A stretch of DNA of 64,000 bases. It comes from Branchiostoma lanceolatum. Lineage: Eukaryota; Chordata; Leptocardii; Amphioxiformes; Branchiostomatidae. Positions 34,701 through 44,971 of the stretch are shown one piece after another. Location: contig NC_089730.1 in the NCBI RefSeq assembly GCF_035083965.1, positions 21,158,027 to 21,222,026 on the forward strand. Direction: 5' to 3'. Made by a program: the position numbers and the translations under genes. The notes beneath the pieces are model-generated. The model was not told where the DNA came from, made no database searches, and worked only from the letters and a program-made list of their open reading frames with translations. Every line of letters begins with the position of its first letter. Position 1 is the first letter of the stretch.

Positions 34701-37356
34701 CCCCGACACAGCTCTTGACCTTTTGACCTTCACCTACAGTCAACTCAAATCGATCCATCCCACAGAGGTCAACCTCGCACATTTAACAAACCTCTGGATC
34801 AATTCCGTGGGCAGAGGTCACAGAAAGGGCTGGGGCGGTTTCTTCCGTTTCGGGTAATATAAATGAGTGAATATCGGGTGACCTTTCACCCATCGAGCTG
34901 TTGATCTAGTTAGTCAGTGGTGCACGATATTTCAACACGTCCTTTGGGCACCGCCAAATAAATGTAATGATGAATAAATGATATCAATTAAGAAACATGA
35001 GCAGCCAAGTCAGCATTTTCCTAGAAAAATAATCTTTGTTTCTAAGAACCATAATCTTTTGAGATCATGTTTCTTGGAAAAATATGACTTAAAAGCCTCT
35101 TGCATAGTATGATAATGTGAAAGAAAAGCAGGTGCATGACCATAACGGAGAGGTAAGAATCTTCTTAAGTCTTTATACTTACAAATTTAAAGAAATTAAT
35201 TTTACACGGATAAAATGACTAATGGCTTTGCAGATTTAAGTTTACCCTCCCACAATTATTTGGAAAATGACACAGAAAAAATCCCCTTCTAAATTGGCTT
35301 TCTTGTCAAAGGGTAAAAAAAGGAACCATGTCTGTATTTAAACTGGGGTCCGGCGTTTAAAGAAACATTCTACTTGGCAACACGAAGAAAAGAATTTCGT
35401 CTGTCGTATTTAATCTGTCAACAATTTAAAAGTTAATGATAATATTTGATTGTCTGGGGCTCGTCCAGAAGTCCGGGCTCGTCTGATAAAACAACGCAGT
35501 ATAAAATACAGTATGTGCCTCTCTAGAGAATGGAATTTTGATTTCTTTTTCCGTTATTGTGTTTTATCTCGTGCCCCTATATTGTCTTATGTTCATTTTA
35601 CAATCGATAAGGTGTAGGCAATATTGACTTGTCCAGAGCTCATCTAATCTCTCCCCCGGACTACTTTGTGGGGATAGAAAATAACCAAACTTACCATTTT
35701 GGGGCACATGTTAAGTTAACTTTTTATGGCAATAGATATATCAGTGTCTATGAAACATATTCTAAATGAGTATTTCCATCCTTCCCTTCTTCACTCCTCT
35801 AGATTCGTGAAATGTCGTGCCGCGGATCGATGTTGTCTATTTACCCAGCCGCGTGCCATGTTGACCTGTGTGACCCAAGGGTCGAAGGTACAAGGATCCA
35901 TCTGTTTGTCTTCTCATCTGATGGGGTTGTTTATTAATCGCACAAAAAAAAGGCTGGCTAACGCGGTATGGTACATAAAATCTTAACTTCAGAGCCATTT
36001 GCCGTGAAAAATGCTGTAGTGAAATCTGTTTTTTCTATGCAATTCTGTTCAGGTTAAGTGCAGCCTAGGGTCCTAGAATATATGTTGTGCTTGAATGAGC
36101 GACATCCACGTCGCACTTACTTTCGACCCCAAAACCCCCTTCCCGCCCCTTCCTCCCTATTCACAACTCCTTAAAAGTTCTTAGGTCACTTTCATGCGCA
36201 GTCATCTTGTCCTTTTTCATTTTTTCTTCTGCGTCAAATCTGAAGTCTTTGGCGTATGTCATCCACAGGACTAGTATAAGTTGGCCCTGGTGTTTGACGC
36301 ACGGGCTCAGACGTATTAACCAGCCACGCGCACATTAATAACACCATAACGTGATGTTTGCAACAGCCTTGGCTTGTCGAAATACAAAGCGAGAAATTGA
36401 ATTGTTCTCCGACTCAAAAATTTAACTCACCGAGGAATTTTCGACTGTTTTCTTCAGTTTTCTTTTTTCTGAAGACTGTGTGAGTCCGTTTAAAAATTCC
36501 CGGTAACAGATATTTTCGAGTTGGGAAACAATTTAATAAATTAATTCCTCATTATGTATTTCACCAACTCAGATGAACTTTTTTATTGCCAAAATATACC
36601 TATGATTTCATAACTAGCATCTCAGAGAACATATCTATGATAGGGGTTATCATGATTTTGAGTGTGCGGACATTGCGAAATTTTGACTTGATTCATTGTT
36701 ATCGCGACTCATTCATAGCTTGTGTTTTTCATTCAACGCTTTCAAAACACTCCCCTATCAAAGATCTGTTTAACAGTTATCGTCTTATATGTTTTATCAT
36801 TTGCCGTAATCAATCTATGCAACTGGCTGTGTTCATAGTTTATACCCAATGGTAAAAACGACAATAAGTTACTTATTTCAAACATATTTATAAGATATAT
36901 GATAAATACATGGTCTAGAAACCTTTTACTCAGTACTACAGGGTGCCTTTGACATAGTTTCTTCCTATACGTGTCTGCCGTTTATACGGACCACAGTGCT
37001 CAGTTACAAACTACATTTACTCTGTAAGGTGGAGAACACGAGCAATGACGCGAAACAACATTGACGGCAAACATGTCCAACTGGCCACCAGCCAACGTTT
37101 GTACACGACAGCTGGGTACGTAAATACACGACTGCAAATTCCCCATACACAACCTCTACACGATGACACTTTACCCCCTTAATACTCAATACCTGCAATT
37201 TTGGTGACAGAAAGTCCCCATATTACGGCTATATTAACCTATAGTTAGAGTTAATTGTGCGTACTTACGTGCTAGTTTGACAGCAGGTAGTAAGGTTACA
37301 GTCAGAAGTGCCAGAACACCCCACACATATCCTCGCCCTACAGCGTTACAGGCCAT
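22840..37356 (-). CDS. NETO-like transmembrane protein: signal peptide, two CUB, LDLa, TM (410 aa)
   Basis: Eight minus-strand exons join in phase: 37356-37269, 28192-27994, 27549-27347, 26435-26274, 25757-25628, 25209-25145, 23680-23546 and 23090-22840, 411 codons with the stop. Exon 1 is a signal peptide (GVLALLTVTLLPAVKLA). CUB1 spans exons 2-3 (GVIASPGFPADYPESQFC, HHDYLEVEE, LTFVTDETKNYGGFQVDFNF). CUB2 spans exons 4-6 (DCGGTYRVAGGVLESPGYPG, FQCEWVLEL). The LDLa repeat is exon 7 (CNGFPNCGSTDNSDERDC, with the calcium-binding acidic C-terminus). Exon 8 has the TM helix (VVVGIVVALVLAVLLLIAAA) and a short tail of about 50 residues. CUB-CUB-LDLa-TM is the order of vertebrate NETO1/2, auxiliary subunits of kainate receptors, but the tail here is much shorter. 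Intron 1 is 9 kb. The start of exon 4 is repeated in its upstream intron. Confidence 0.8.
23175..23335. mobile_element. MITE-like inverted repeat in NETO-like intron 7
   Basis: GTTGTAATCTCCAAACAGAT ... GTAAATCGTTTT on the left matches the inverse AACGATTTACAC ... CATCTGCTTGGAGATTACAA on the right with a few mismatches, around an A+T-rich loop. Confidence 0.75.
24090..24515. mobile_element. Non-autonomous DNA element with CCGGAC-rich inverted ends
   Basis: Subterminal motifs TTTAGGTTCAGGTCCGGACT and ACTTGAACCTAAACGTTT occur in inverted order at the two ends. The outer edges GGTGTGGATC and GATCCGCACC are near inverse. The core is A+T-rich. It is intronic in the NETO-like gene. Confidence 0.6.
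24715..24870. mobile_element. Nested foldback element related to 12360-12530
   Basis: Outer pair AATAGTCTCCAAGCAGAC / GTCTGGTTGGAGACTACTAT. Inner pair CAAAGACCGTATCCAAC / GTTGGATACGGTCTTTG. The inner motif is shared with 12360-12530. Confidence 0.8.
26443..27175 (-). repeat. 138-156-bp tandem copies of the exon 4 acceptor and exon start (NETO-like gene)
   Basis: Copies of the sequence read on the minus strand as CCCCAG|ATTGCGG... recur with starts near 26573, 26722, 26877 and 27026, plus a more decayed one near 27165. Each keeps a 3' splice-site-like end and encodes a close variant of DCGGTYRVAGGVLESPGYPG. The unit includes some of the intron. Only the copy next to 26435 continues into full exon 4. 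Confidence 0.9.
28716..28843. repeat. CAT trinucleotide microsatellite
   Basis: About 42 units with few interruptions. Poly-His, poly-Asp and poly-Met translations over it are artefacts of the repeat. Confidence 0.98.
29263..29460. repeat. Two-copy direct repeat
   Basis: AAAAGAACCCTTGAAACTAC...TGCGGTTGTTCGGTAATAGC recurs ~95 bp on as GAAAGAACCCTTGAACATAC...TGCGGTTGTTCGTTGACAGC. The copies are diverged. Confidence 0.75.
29640..29715. repeat. Dispersed repeat shared with 40640-40705
   Basis: CCGGTAGACCGCCTCATGAC...TTGAGTACAAGC..AAGCTGCATA matches CCGGTAAACCGTGTCATGAC...CTTGAGTTACGCCAAGCTGC in ENDOD1-like intron 3. It is a short transposon end. Confidence 0.55.
29905..30030 (-). mobile_element. 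tRNA-derived SINE, same tail as 17095-17248
   Basis: The minus-strand head GCGGTGGCGTAATGGTAGGG is followed by a B-box-like GGGTTTCAAACC and a tail GTGCTCTTGGGAAAG then TTAACACGAATTTGCTCACT, parallel to the tail of the other SINE. Confidence 0.7.
30410..30690. repeat. Diverged copy of 4130-4395
   Basis: Same block order as 4130-4395 over ~270 bp. On the minus strand it carries AATAAA (30459 region) where the partner has AATGAA, consistent with an mRNA 3' end. Confidence 0.7.
31540..31685. mobile_element. Foldback element, ~62-bp arms
   Basis: CTATTTTCCAAGCAGAGGTT opens the left arm and its inverse closes the right. Arms differ at about three bases around a ~22-bp loop. Confidence 0.9.
33051..33258. 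mobile_element. Foldback element, ~95-bp imperfect arms
   Basis: The ends are GTAGCCTCCATAGCAGGCTC and GAGCCTGCCATGGAGGCTAC. The GTAGCCTC terminus and internal AGGCT are shared with the 19281 palindrome, pointing to a common superfamily. Confidence 0.9.
33381..33829. mobile_element. Element with perfect 97-bp inverted repeats
   Basis: Arms 33381-33477 and 33733-33829 are exact inverse copies. The 255-bp interior has three ~52-bp tandem units containing TAATTAATGAGCTAGCCCTT-like sequence. No transposase is encoded, so it is non-autonomous. Confidence 0.95.
33930..34860. repeat. ~600-bp tandem duplication, diverged
   Basis: TCAACCCAAATCGATCCATC / TCAACTCAAATCGATCCATC with CCCACAGAGGTCAACCTCGC occurs at about 34128 and 34738, and the flanking parts (GACTACAAC.TCGCA) match in order. 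Confidence 0.8.
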
Positions 37357-37391
37357 CGCTTCCTTCTGCGTGTTTCTTGTCGCTTCCTTCT

Positions 37392-37398
37392 TTTTATA
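37392..37398 (-). promoter_or_regulatory. TATA box candidate of the NETO-like gene
   Basis: The minus-strand TATAAAA in GCTATAAAAAG starts 42 bp before the ATG at 37356, implying a very short 5' UTR. A tRNA B-box-like GAGTTCGAGTCCC lies about 100 bp further upstream. Confidence 0.45.
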
Positions 37399-39406
37399 GC
37401 GTCTCGAAGACCTTTTCCAGCCAGGAGCTGCCCTATTCGGCTGCTTGTGGGTTTGATAAGGTGCCTGACACGAGAAGGCGGAAGCTTGGGACTCGAACTC
37501 CTGACCACCGGGTCGTACAACACGTACGGAACTGCGGTTCACCTGGTTCGGTTCCCGCCCGGCCGGATGAATGGCGTGCGGTGACACAAACCGTGACGTC
37601 GCGTTTGTGTCGAGGCCTGTGATTGGTCGCCGGTCCCCTGGGGGCTCGTTTCGAAATGTCGGACTGCTCGAAGGACTAATGATTACAGTTTGCGACCTGA
37701 CAGACGGGTCGGTTTGCTCTCTTATCGTCTGAAAAATCGCTCAGCCCTGTCAGGCGATATCAGGAATATCATCAATACCTCATTCTTCAGTCAGGTCAGA
37801 CGACACTTATAGGGTACAAAGTTCGTTCCATGCAGACGACAGTTCTCTCAGCGGGGGGCGTTGCTAGGAGACTGGTGATTAGGCCGCCATTAAAGGATAA
37901 TGGCGCGGAGAGGGGGTCAGGGTTGACTTCTCGTAAGAGGGTCAAGGCTGTAAGTAAGTGAGACTTGGAATTCTCACGATTGTTCTGACGGTAAAGATGC
38001 CATACAATCTAAGTGAGGTCCACAAATTAACTTACGTGGCAAAATTCTGGGTTTGTATTTCACCCCCTGTTATGCTATGTACAGCGGCAATATTGACCTT
38101 AGTCAAACATTCAGACTCCAACATGTTGCGTACACGTGCAGCTCTATTTCCTGATACATATAAGTTTACATAAACCCTTAGGCTATTTCCCGATAGATGT
38201 ACACAGAATTTATACATATGCATAGAAAACTGACATTGTTTTCTTTCCCGTTGAAAACTTTCTGACAACATGAATACGTGCAAATCAAACATAATGAGAG
38301 TTTGACAACATTTCCTACTTGAGTAGTAGCTAACATATACTGTGTTCTAACGGACTAGTGAAAGGTCAAGTTTGACCATTCATTCTTTAAGCTATTTCTA
38401 ATGTACGGTTATAGTTTAGAGGTAGATTTATATGTCAGGGAGACGGTGTTTTTTTAATAGAAACAAGGCTATGTTTATGTTCATTGAGTAAAAAAGCAAG
38501 ATCACAATCAATTGGTATTCTAGTTTGTGTATTGATATCTATTGAATGAGAGGGAAAGGAAAAATGCAGAGATTTTGTATTCACACAAGCGCACATGGCA
38601 GGTTTATTGTTTTTTTTGCTTTTAATATCGCAGTATTGATAAATGACATTAATTAACAAGAAAGTTTTGACAGTTTGTATTGATACTTATTGTATTGATA
38701 CCACTTGTAAACTTTGACTTAGCTAACAAGCGAGCATTAACTGTATGTATATCGTGACGTTTAGCTTAAAAAAACATTGATTGTCACATGAAAGACGAAA
38801 ATGGAGAACACGCACACACAACTACATATACATATACATTACACATACATATGTATATGTAATTTTCCCTACTTCACGATTCTTGTGGTTCAGTCCATGT
38901 CATTTGATACTTCTGTGTAATATATACTACAATTATCTGATTAACAATGACAAGGGACACTCTTATCATAACAACCAAGGTCATGTCCTTGATACAGGCT
39001 CGCGGGGCAGGAATGATTTCGAACCGCAGTTTCCGATAGCATCAGTGATGTATCGCCGCCATCTGTCGATAGGAAATATCCTGTACATGCCGTGCAATCA
39101 GACCATACCATGCATCTGGGGCGGGGGTGGGTGGGTGTCTTTTATGGTAGTTGAAGGCGTATACATTGTAGCCCTCTCTATCTATGCCCCCCATGTGTAT
39201 GGGCCTAGGTTTGAAACTAAGATTTAACGATGGTGTAGAATACTTCGTGCAAAATGTAACGGCATATCACTCTATTATCGGAATTAAACAAACATTCATG
39301 GACAGTACAGTTAAAAATCTTTAAAAAAGCGGAAGCCTCCGTTCATAAAGCGTTGGCATCCTAGCGAACAAATTACTAAGTCGGTTATCAGCATGTATCC
39401 TAACGC
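37399..39406. other. Intergenic region upstream of the NETO-like gene
   Basis: GC-rich to about 37950, then A+T-rich with an ACATATACAT-type simple tract near 38823-38862. No exon is supported. Confidence 0.55.
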
Positions 39407-41558
39407 TTACAGTCCGCCGCGCTCTGTCTTTTTTGGTTTCGGATTTGGAGTTGCCATCTCTATATTATCGCCTTCTTTATCTTCGCAATCCGAACCCTGG
39501 AAGATGTGCTTGCCTGTGTTCACACCATACAGCCACTTGTCAAACTCGGACAGACGCAGCATCGTCATGTCCTCCTTCTTTGTTGTGTCATTGTTCTGTC
39601 CGTAGACCCCCACTCCGAATGGATCGGCGCCCTCGTCCCCAGTGTAACACACGGCCTTCCAGAAGAACCTGGGAAAGAGCACGCGACCGTTTACCCATTT
39701 ATCCTTTTTACCAATCTTTGTCCCCGTGATGACGTAAAGGACATTGTTGTTGTTGCTGAATATCTCCTCAGCCTTTTTCATGATGCTGTGTTCAAACGAC
39801 TTCCAAATGGCCCTGTTGAATTTTGGAGCCTGTAAAACAGAAATGGCACATGTGAGCCTCGTCAATCTACGAAGAAAGAAAACGTCACCCCTTGGCACCA
39901 ACAAACTAGTACCCTGTCTCAGTGTTTGCAATACAAAGAAAGTACTACTACTACTGCCAGTCAGTCTATACAGACTAGGACACATGACGTTAATGGGCAG
40001 ACAAAGAAAGTATTAAGATTTGTACAAAAAGCCACAAGCATGGGGGGTTTCATCCAGACCTATAGTGGTTAATAATGATTATAATAATGAACAATGAGTG
40101 ATACCTCTGACCTCTCTGCTACATTTCATCTTATAAATTAGTTTTCATTGTTAGATTTTTATTGTTACACACATATTAGTTAGTAGTTAGAAATGCCCAT
40201 CGTCCGTCCATAACTACCGTTTGAATCAACATGGCTAAGTGCTGCTACACACTCAACGACTCAAAATGTCTGCATGGAGGAGAAGGGAACCTCCAGTCAA
40301 CATTAAGGCCCTATGTTACCTGTGGAGCCATGTTGATCATGCTGAAAGTGGCTTCTTGAGCGGCCTTATTCTTGTTGTTGATTTTATTGGGGTTGATGTG
40401 CCCTCTTTCAGCGATCCCCCCACAACCGACGAGGTCTTCGTGCAGAGCTTGGCAGTCTCCACAGTCCTTCATGAGCCTTGTCTTGACTCTGCACTTACTT
40501 TCTGGCACTTTGGTGACTCCCCATTTCTTGGTCTTCTCGTATTTACATGTTTTCCGGAGATAAGAGTGAAAGGCAGGGGAACACAGGCCTGTTGACAGAA
40601 AAAGGTCTCATCGATCTAATAGTATGCCAATTTATTTAGCACAAAACCGGTAAACCGTGTCATGACGTAATGCACATGCTATGTACTTGAGTTACGCCAA
40701 GCTGCATAGGGGATTGCCCTTCACCATTTGGCTTACCTGGCTGAATGCGATTCCAAAGACTGTCGCTTGGCCGATTGTTCTTGCCAGATTTTGGATCCCT
40801 TGTAATAGCCGCTGCCGTGTACTCAGGAATCCGGTACTTTGTGCTGTAAAGCGTGGCAAAAAAATCCTTATTTTCGTTCTCTTGTGTCTGGCAGATCCGA
40901 CAGGAGGTGGAAGCGTCTCCATAACTGCTGGGCGGCCATGGCGTTCCAGCAAAGAACTTACGGCAGCCTGTGCGATGATTGGAGCACCTGCTCAAGCAAT
41001 CTTGGACGGGAGCGTTTATTTTCGGTTCTGCAATAATAATAAAAATATTGGTACTGGATGATCAAACACGAAGTGCAGTGGCAGATGGTACTGATTGCTT
41101 TGATACAATACCTTTCCGAATTCTAATGATGCAACAGGAAGTTATTTCATCATCATCATCATCATAATCTACTACGGCTGAATAGATAAATGAGCAGATA
41201 ACTCACTATCATGCAGACTACACTCGTTGGTATCTTTAAGTGATCGTGACCGATACACGAAATCATCTTCAAGAAGACCATCTTCTTCAATGTCCGTGAC
41301 ATCCCCAGACTCGAGCTCTCCATCCACTTTGAAGGGTGCGACTGATGGCATACATATCTGCAATCAAAATGTAGCATAATGAAAGTTCATTTCGTTGTCT
41401 TTTTCATAAGTTAATCGACACTGTACTTAAGTCGGTATCATTGACATTAACCAATATCAACAATTCGAGGACAAGGAAAAATTGCATAAACAAACCAGTG
41501 CAGCAGCGACTCCTAGCAGTCCAAGTGCGACCAGCTTGCGTGAGTGTCCATCCATCAT
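39407..41558 (-). CDS. ENDOD1-like DNA/RNA non-specific endonuclease, secreted (398 aa)
   Basis: Five minus-strand exons join in phase: 41558-41496, 41357-41207, 41027-40737, 40588-40320 and 39829-39407, 399 codons with the stop. Exon 1 is a signal peptide (RKLVALGLLGVAAAL). Exon 2 is an acidic spacer. Exon 3 has FFAGTPWPPS, CRICQTQENENKDFFATLYS and TKYRIPEYTA, the hallmark of the ENDOD1/Endonuclease_NS family. Exon 4 has the catalytic-type motif GGIAERGHINPN (canonical DRGH-x-x-P, here ERGH) with the NMAPQ block beyond it (N for Mg binding). Exon 5 has KFNRAIWKSFE, VLYVITGTKI and FPRFFWKAVCY. The family cleaves nucleic acid with a metal and a histidine. Activity is inferred. The last ~40 residues are acidic then basic and may be a tail. 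Exon 1 uses a weak donor (CTG|GTTTGT). Confidence 0.85.
40640..40705. repeat. Dispersed repeat shared with 29640-29715
   Basis: See partner: CCGGTAAACC...GTCATGACGTAA...AAGCTGCATA. It lies in ENDOD1-like intron 3. Confidence 0.5.
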
Positions 41559-44500
41559 AATTATGTACCCTATAAGGAGGACATAGTCAGTTGCTTGTTT
41601 GGCGTGCTTGGTACTTTGTTTGAAGAACTTTGAACAGCGACCTGTTTTTAGTCATCTTCCTATGAACATAGTTTTAGATGGTTTGCTGCTTTACCATGTG
41701 GCATATATTGATAAAGTGTCCTTCAATATGTATTCAGTAATTTGTTACAAAATTCTGCAAAGCAATTTGCACAAGTTGTGGGCAAAATTGACTAACACAA
41801 GTGAACCAAAACATGGGATTGGCACACTGTCTGCTTTTTACATTCTGTCGCAAGAACGCCAGGTTTAATTGTGCCCAACAGAATGTTGTGACGGCTTGAG
41901 AAGGACAACCCAGGAATGTAAATAAGAAATACGACATAATGTTGAAGAGAGTAGAGAACTAGGAGTAAACATGTCACAAACACAGGCCCCCATTCTGTTG
42001 GCTCTACGCCCCACTTGTACCTTGCACCTTGTAATTCAGTCTCCACCCAACATCACAGGTATTCTAGAAACGGCATTGACTTTTCCAAACATGCATATGG
42101 GACCTAACCGTTAACCACAAAGGATTCACGAAGGAGAAAATCTATGTTTTTTTGCCTCGACGCCTTACGACGCCTTTATTGTTTTATATATCAATATATC
42201 AGTCATAAATTAATAGCACTTTAACCATTTGCACCGTTGGAAGTAGACCAGTCTTGAACTTGGACAGTGCAGATTTCAAGAAATATGGGCCTTCAACATT
42301 TATGCCTGATAGGCGACCCTCACAGAGCACGCGATGACCCGAGTACACTTGTCTTTTGTTAGTACGTTCTGCGTTCAGGATTTTCTAAACTTGAGTATTG
42401 GACAAGAGCTTCAAAATAGCCAGACTTGTCACTATAAAATATTAAGGAAAGCAGCAAGCTTCAGATAGCGAGATTTCAGGGGTCCAAAAACATGCCTTGC
42501 GTTAGGAAAGTTTTTTTACTAATTGTGAAAATATTCAAGATAAGAAGAAAAAGAAGAACAGAGTGAAAAATGAAGAGTTTGACCCACCTTTGTCGCTTGC
42601 CTCTGTAGTTGTCCTCCGCACCTACTTTGAAGAAACAAGGCCTGACTCAGACAGAAACAGTACGGTACAATGGGCAGTGTACAGCAGGGTGCGTTGTTGT
42701 TGACACTTCGGTCGATTCCACTTTGAAGGTTAAGGGTGAACAGAACTTTTTATAGCGAGAGGTTTATCCTTATTCTTTAAATTTTCTTGCTCTTTAATTT
42801 TATAATTATACTAGAATCATCTTGGCTCAGAGTCTGTGATTTCTGCATCTCAGCAAAGCTCCTCAAAAACTGGGGAAACGTTTAGTCAGTCTGCTGTACA
42901 TCATGGACGAGTCGTCAATATTGGATGCCACACTCGTACTCTCACCTTTTACTCCACTGAACGTCGGGCTGATTTGTGGAACGTCTCCTAAATTCGAACG
43001 GCGCGTCAGACGTCTGCTTGAACCTGCGCATATCAGTCCTTCATACTAAAACTGTCAGGTTTTGCAATGTCTGCCTCTACCTAAGCAGTTGCATTCAGGG
43101 TGTTATGATAATAGTCTTTCAGTAAATTATAGATTTTGTCATGACAACTTTGAACTTGCGACTGGCTGCTCACAAATTCTCCTTGCAAGTGCGGTGGTAC
43201 CTACATGTACCAAGGAATTAGGTGCTCAAGATTCTAATCAAAACCTAGCATTGCATTGCCAACCCGACAATAGCGAACATTTCACTTCTATGTAATGTTT
43301 AATTTATGTATTTCTGTCGTAGCCTAACTCAGTTGTGTGACCACTGCTTTACGGTGGGGCCCTGAGTGCTCAGTATTTGTGTGGCACTTAAAGAAATGTG
43401 TGTAAGCTTACAAGATTTACATGCGCATGCAGTTTGATGTGCTCAGAGTTTGCCTCTTCTCAAACACTGGAAACAGTATACATATAAAACAAAACACTCA
43501 GTGTGGTAACATTAAATCTGTGTCTTTTTTTTTTTTAAATTCTAAAAGGCACCATGGTACAAGCCTTGCATTTAAACTAGAGGCTCGGTGCAAACTTAAG
43601 GAATGCATATCATTTATTCAATGTAGTATAATTCCCAATGTTTTAGAGCATTTTTTTATAAAGAAAAGAATCATGACATGTTGTTTCAAAATGTATGGAG
43701 AATTTTCACACGTTTACTGTCTAACAAAAATCAAAGTGCAAAGATCAAAGCCGGCGTTTCATTTCACCGAGGACTCCTATCTACCGTGCGTAGTTCCTGG
43801 TACTGGGGTGACGCCACGGTTTTAGCATATGCCAGTAATGCTTGCAATCCTATGGAAAAATAGACAAAAAGAAGGCATCAACTCAACAGGTATAAAGCCT
43901 GTACTGCCAGACCCACCTAAAACGGCCAAGATTTTATAACAAATTCCCCAAAGGAATGATTCTCAATGTTTTACCCCCTTGTTTGTTTTCAGCCCTCTCA
44001 CTTTGAACTTCGGGTGCAGACCAGTACCCGATCGAGTGATCTTTGTTTGCCGCGAGCGTAACCTTGACATTTGACCGCGCGCGACAGGCTACCGTACCCC
44101 GGAAGTAATTCGGAGGTGTTCTCTACTCAGGAGGGTCTGGCAGTCAGCCCCGTTCCAGGGTCGACTGGCTCGCCGTTTACGCCACAAAAAGGTAAAACGA
44201 CCGTTACTTTGTACGAATGGGGTCTTTGTTGTGGTCCTAGAGCAAGGCTACGTCTTACGTCAACTACCAGAATACTTACTACCATGCAACTACTACATGT
44301 AAGTAGTAGGGGGAGGGAGGGGGTTGTTCTTCAGGTATTACATACTTGGCTTTCTAAGATTCACTTCCATCAATGTTTAACTGAAGTATATTTTAAACAT
44401 TTATGATTATACATGGTCTAGACGGCACTCGGACAGCGGAATCTTGTACCGAGGCAGCTTTGTGTGAATTATCATACAATCCTGTCGTTCTACAGCAAGC

Positions 44501-44971
44501 CGGCAGGTGGTGCTTCCATATTGAGGGTCCGTCTAAACGATAGAGGGACCTGCTTGAAAATTATACAACATTGTGTTATAATAAAGCGCATTGCTAAAAA
44601 AAAGCGTCAATTAACTATGAACAAACAACATTTCAGCAGGGTCTCCTTTCATCAATATTCCCTTAAAATTTATACTTTATGACATCTCTTAACCGTTAAG
44701 CCGCCAGTTTTTTTAGGCAAGTAAAAATTAAAAATGTCTGACCCCTGACCTCTCTCACAAAACCCGCGAAACAGTCGGCGGCCCTAACTCCCCTAACTTC
44801 CGGGCTTCGAGCGCTACACGCACGAAAAACTGTTTTCTTCTGGGAAATACCCTATTCCGGTTATAACCGGGTGCAGCACATAAGGCATGTTTCTGTATCC
44901 CTGTTTAAACCGGGACTGGCAGCTTAAGGGTTTTAATGCAGCATACGCGTGTTTTAATTCGAAAGGTCATC
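41559..44971. other. Divergent intergenic region between ENDOD1-like and sulfotransferase genes
   Basis: 3.4 kb between two divergently transcribed genes, presumably holding both promoters. I see no exon with splice support. A CCGGTTATAACCGG palindrome lies about 100 bp before the sulfotransferase start. A short CAT tract at 41149-41165 lies inside the ENDOD1-like gene, not here. Confidence 0.5.
44858..44871. promoter_or_regulatory. Palindrome CCGGTTATAACCGG near the sulfotransferase start
   Basis: A 14-bp perfect palindrome lies ~100 bp upstream of the ATG. It could be a dimeric transcription factor site; the factor is unknown. Confidence 0.3.

Larger units (their letters stand above)
28193..37268. 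other. Intron 1 of the NETO-like gene; transposon-rich, no further gene seen
   Basis: Nine kilobases between the signal-peptide exon and CUB1. It holds a CAT microsatellite, direct repeats, a SINE, a copy of the 4130-4395 segment, three foldback elements and a ~600-bp tandem duplication. About 35000-36900 is A+T-rich with nothing recognisable. Confidence 0.6.

Noticed and set aside
38781-39227. 148-residue frame with Tyr/Ile/Thr-rich start
   Set aside because: Its start is an ACATATACAT simple tract; no conserved motif is seen.
43421-43825. 134-residue frame in the divergent intergenic region
   Set aside because: Biased composition, no domain, no splice sites or start context.
44936-44971. 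Upstream in-frame ATG of the sulfotransferase
   Set aside because: The ATG at 44972 has a better context (G at +4) and gives the usual family N-terminus; the longer form cannot be excluded.
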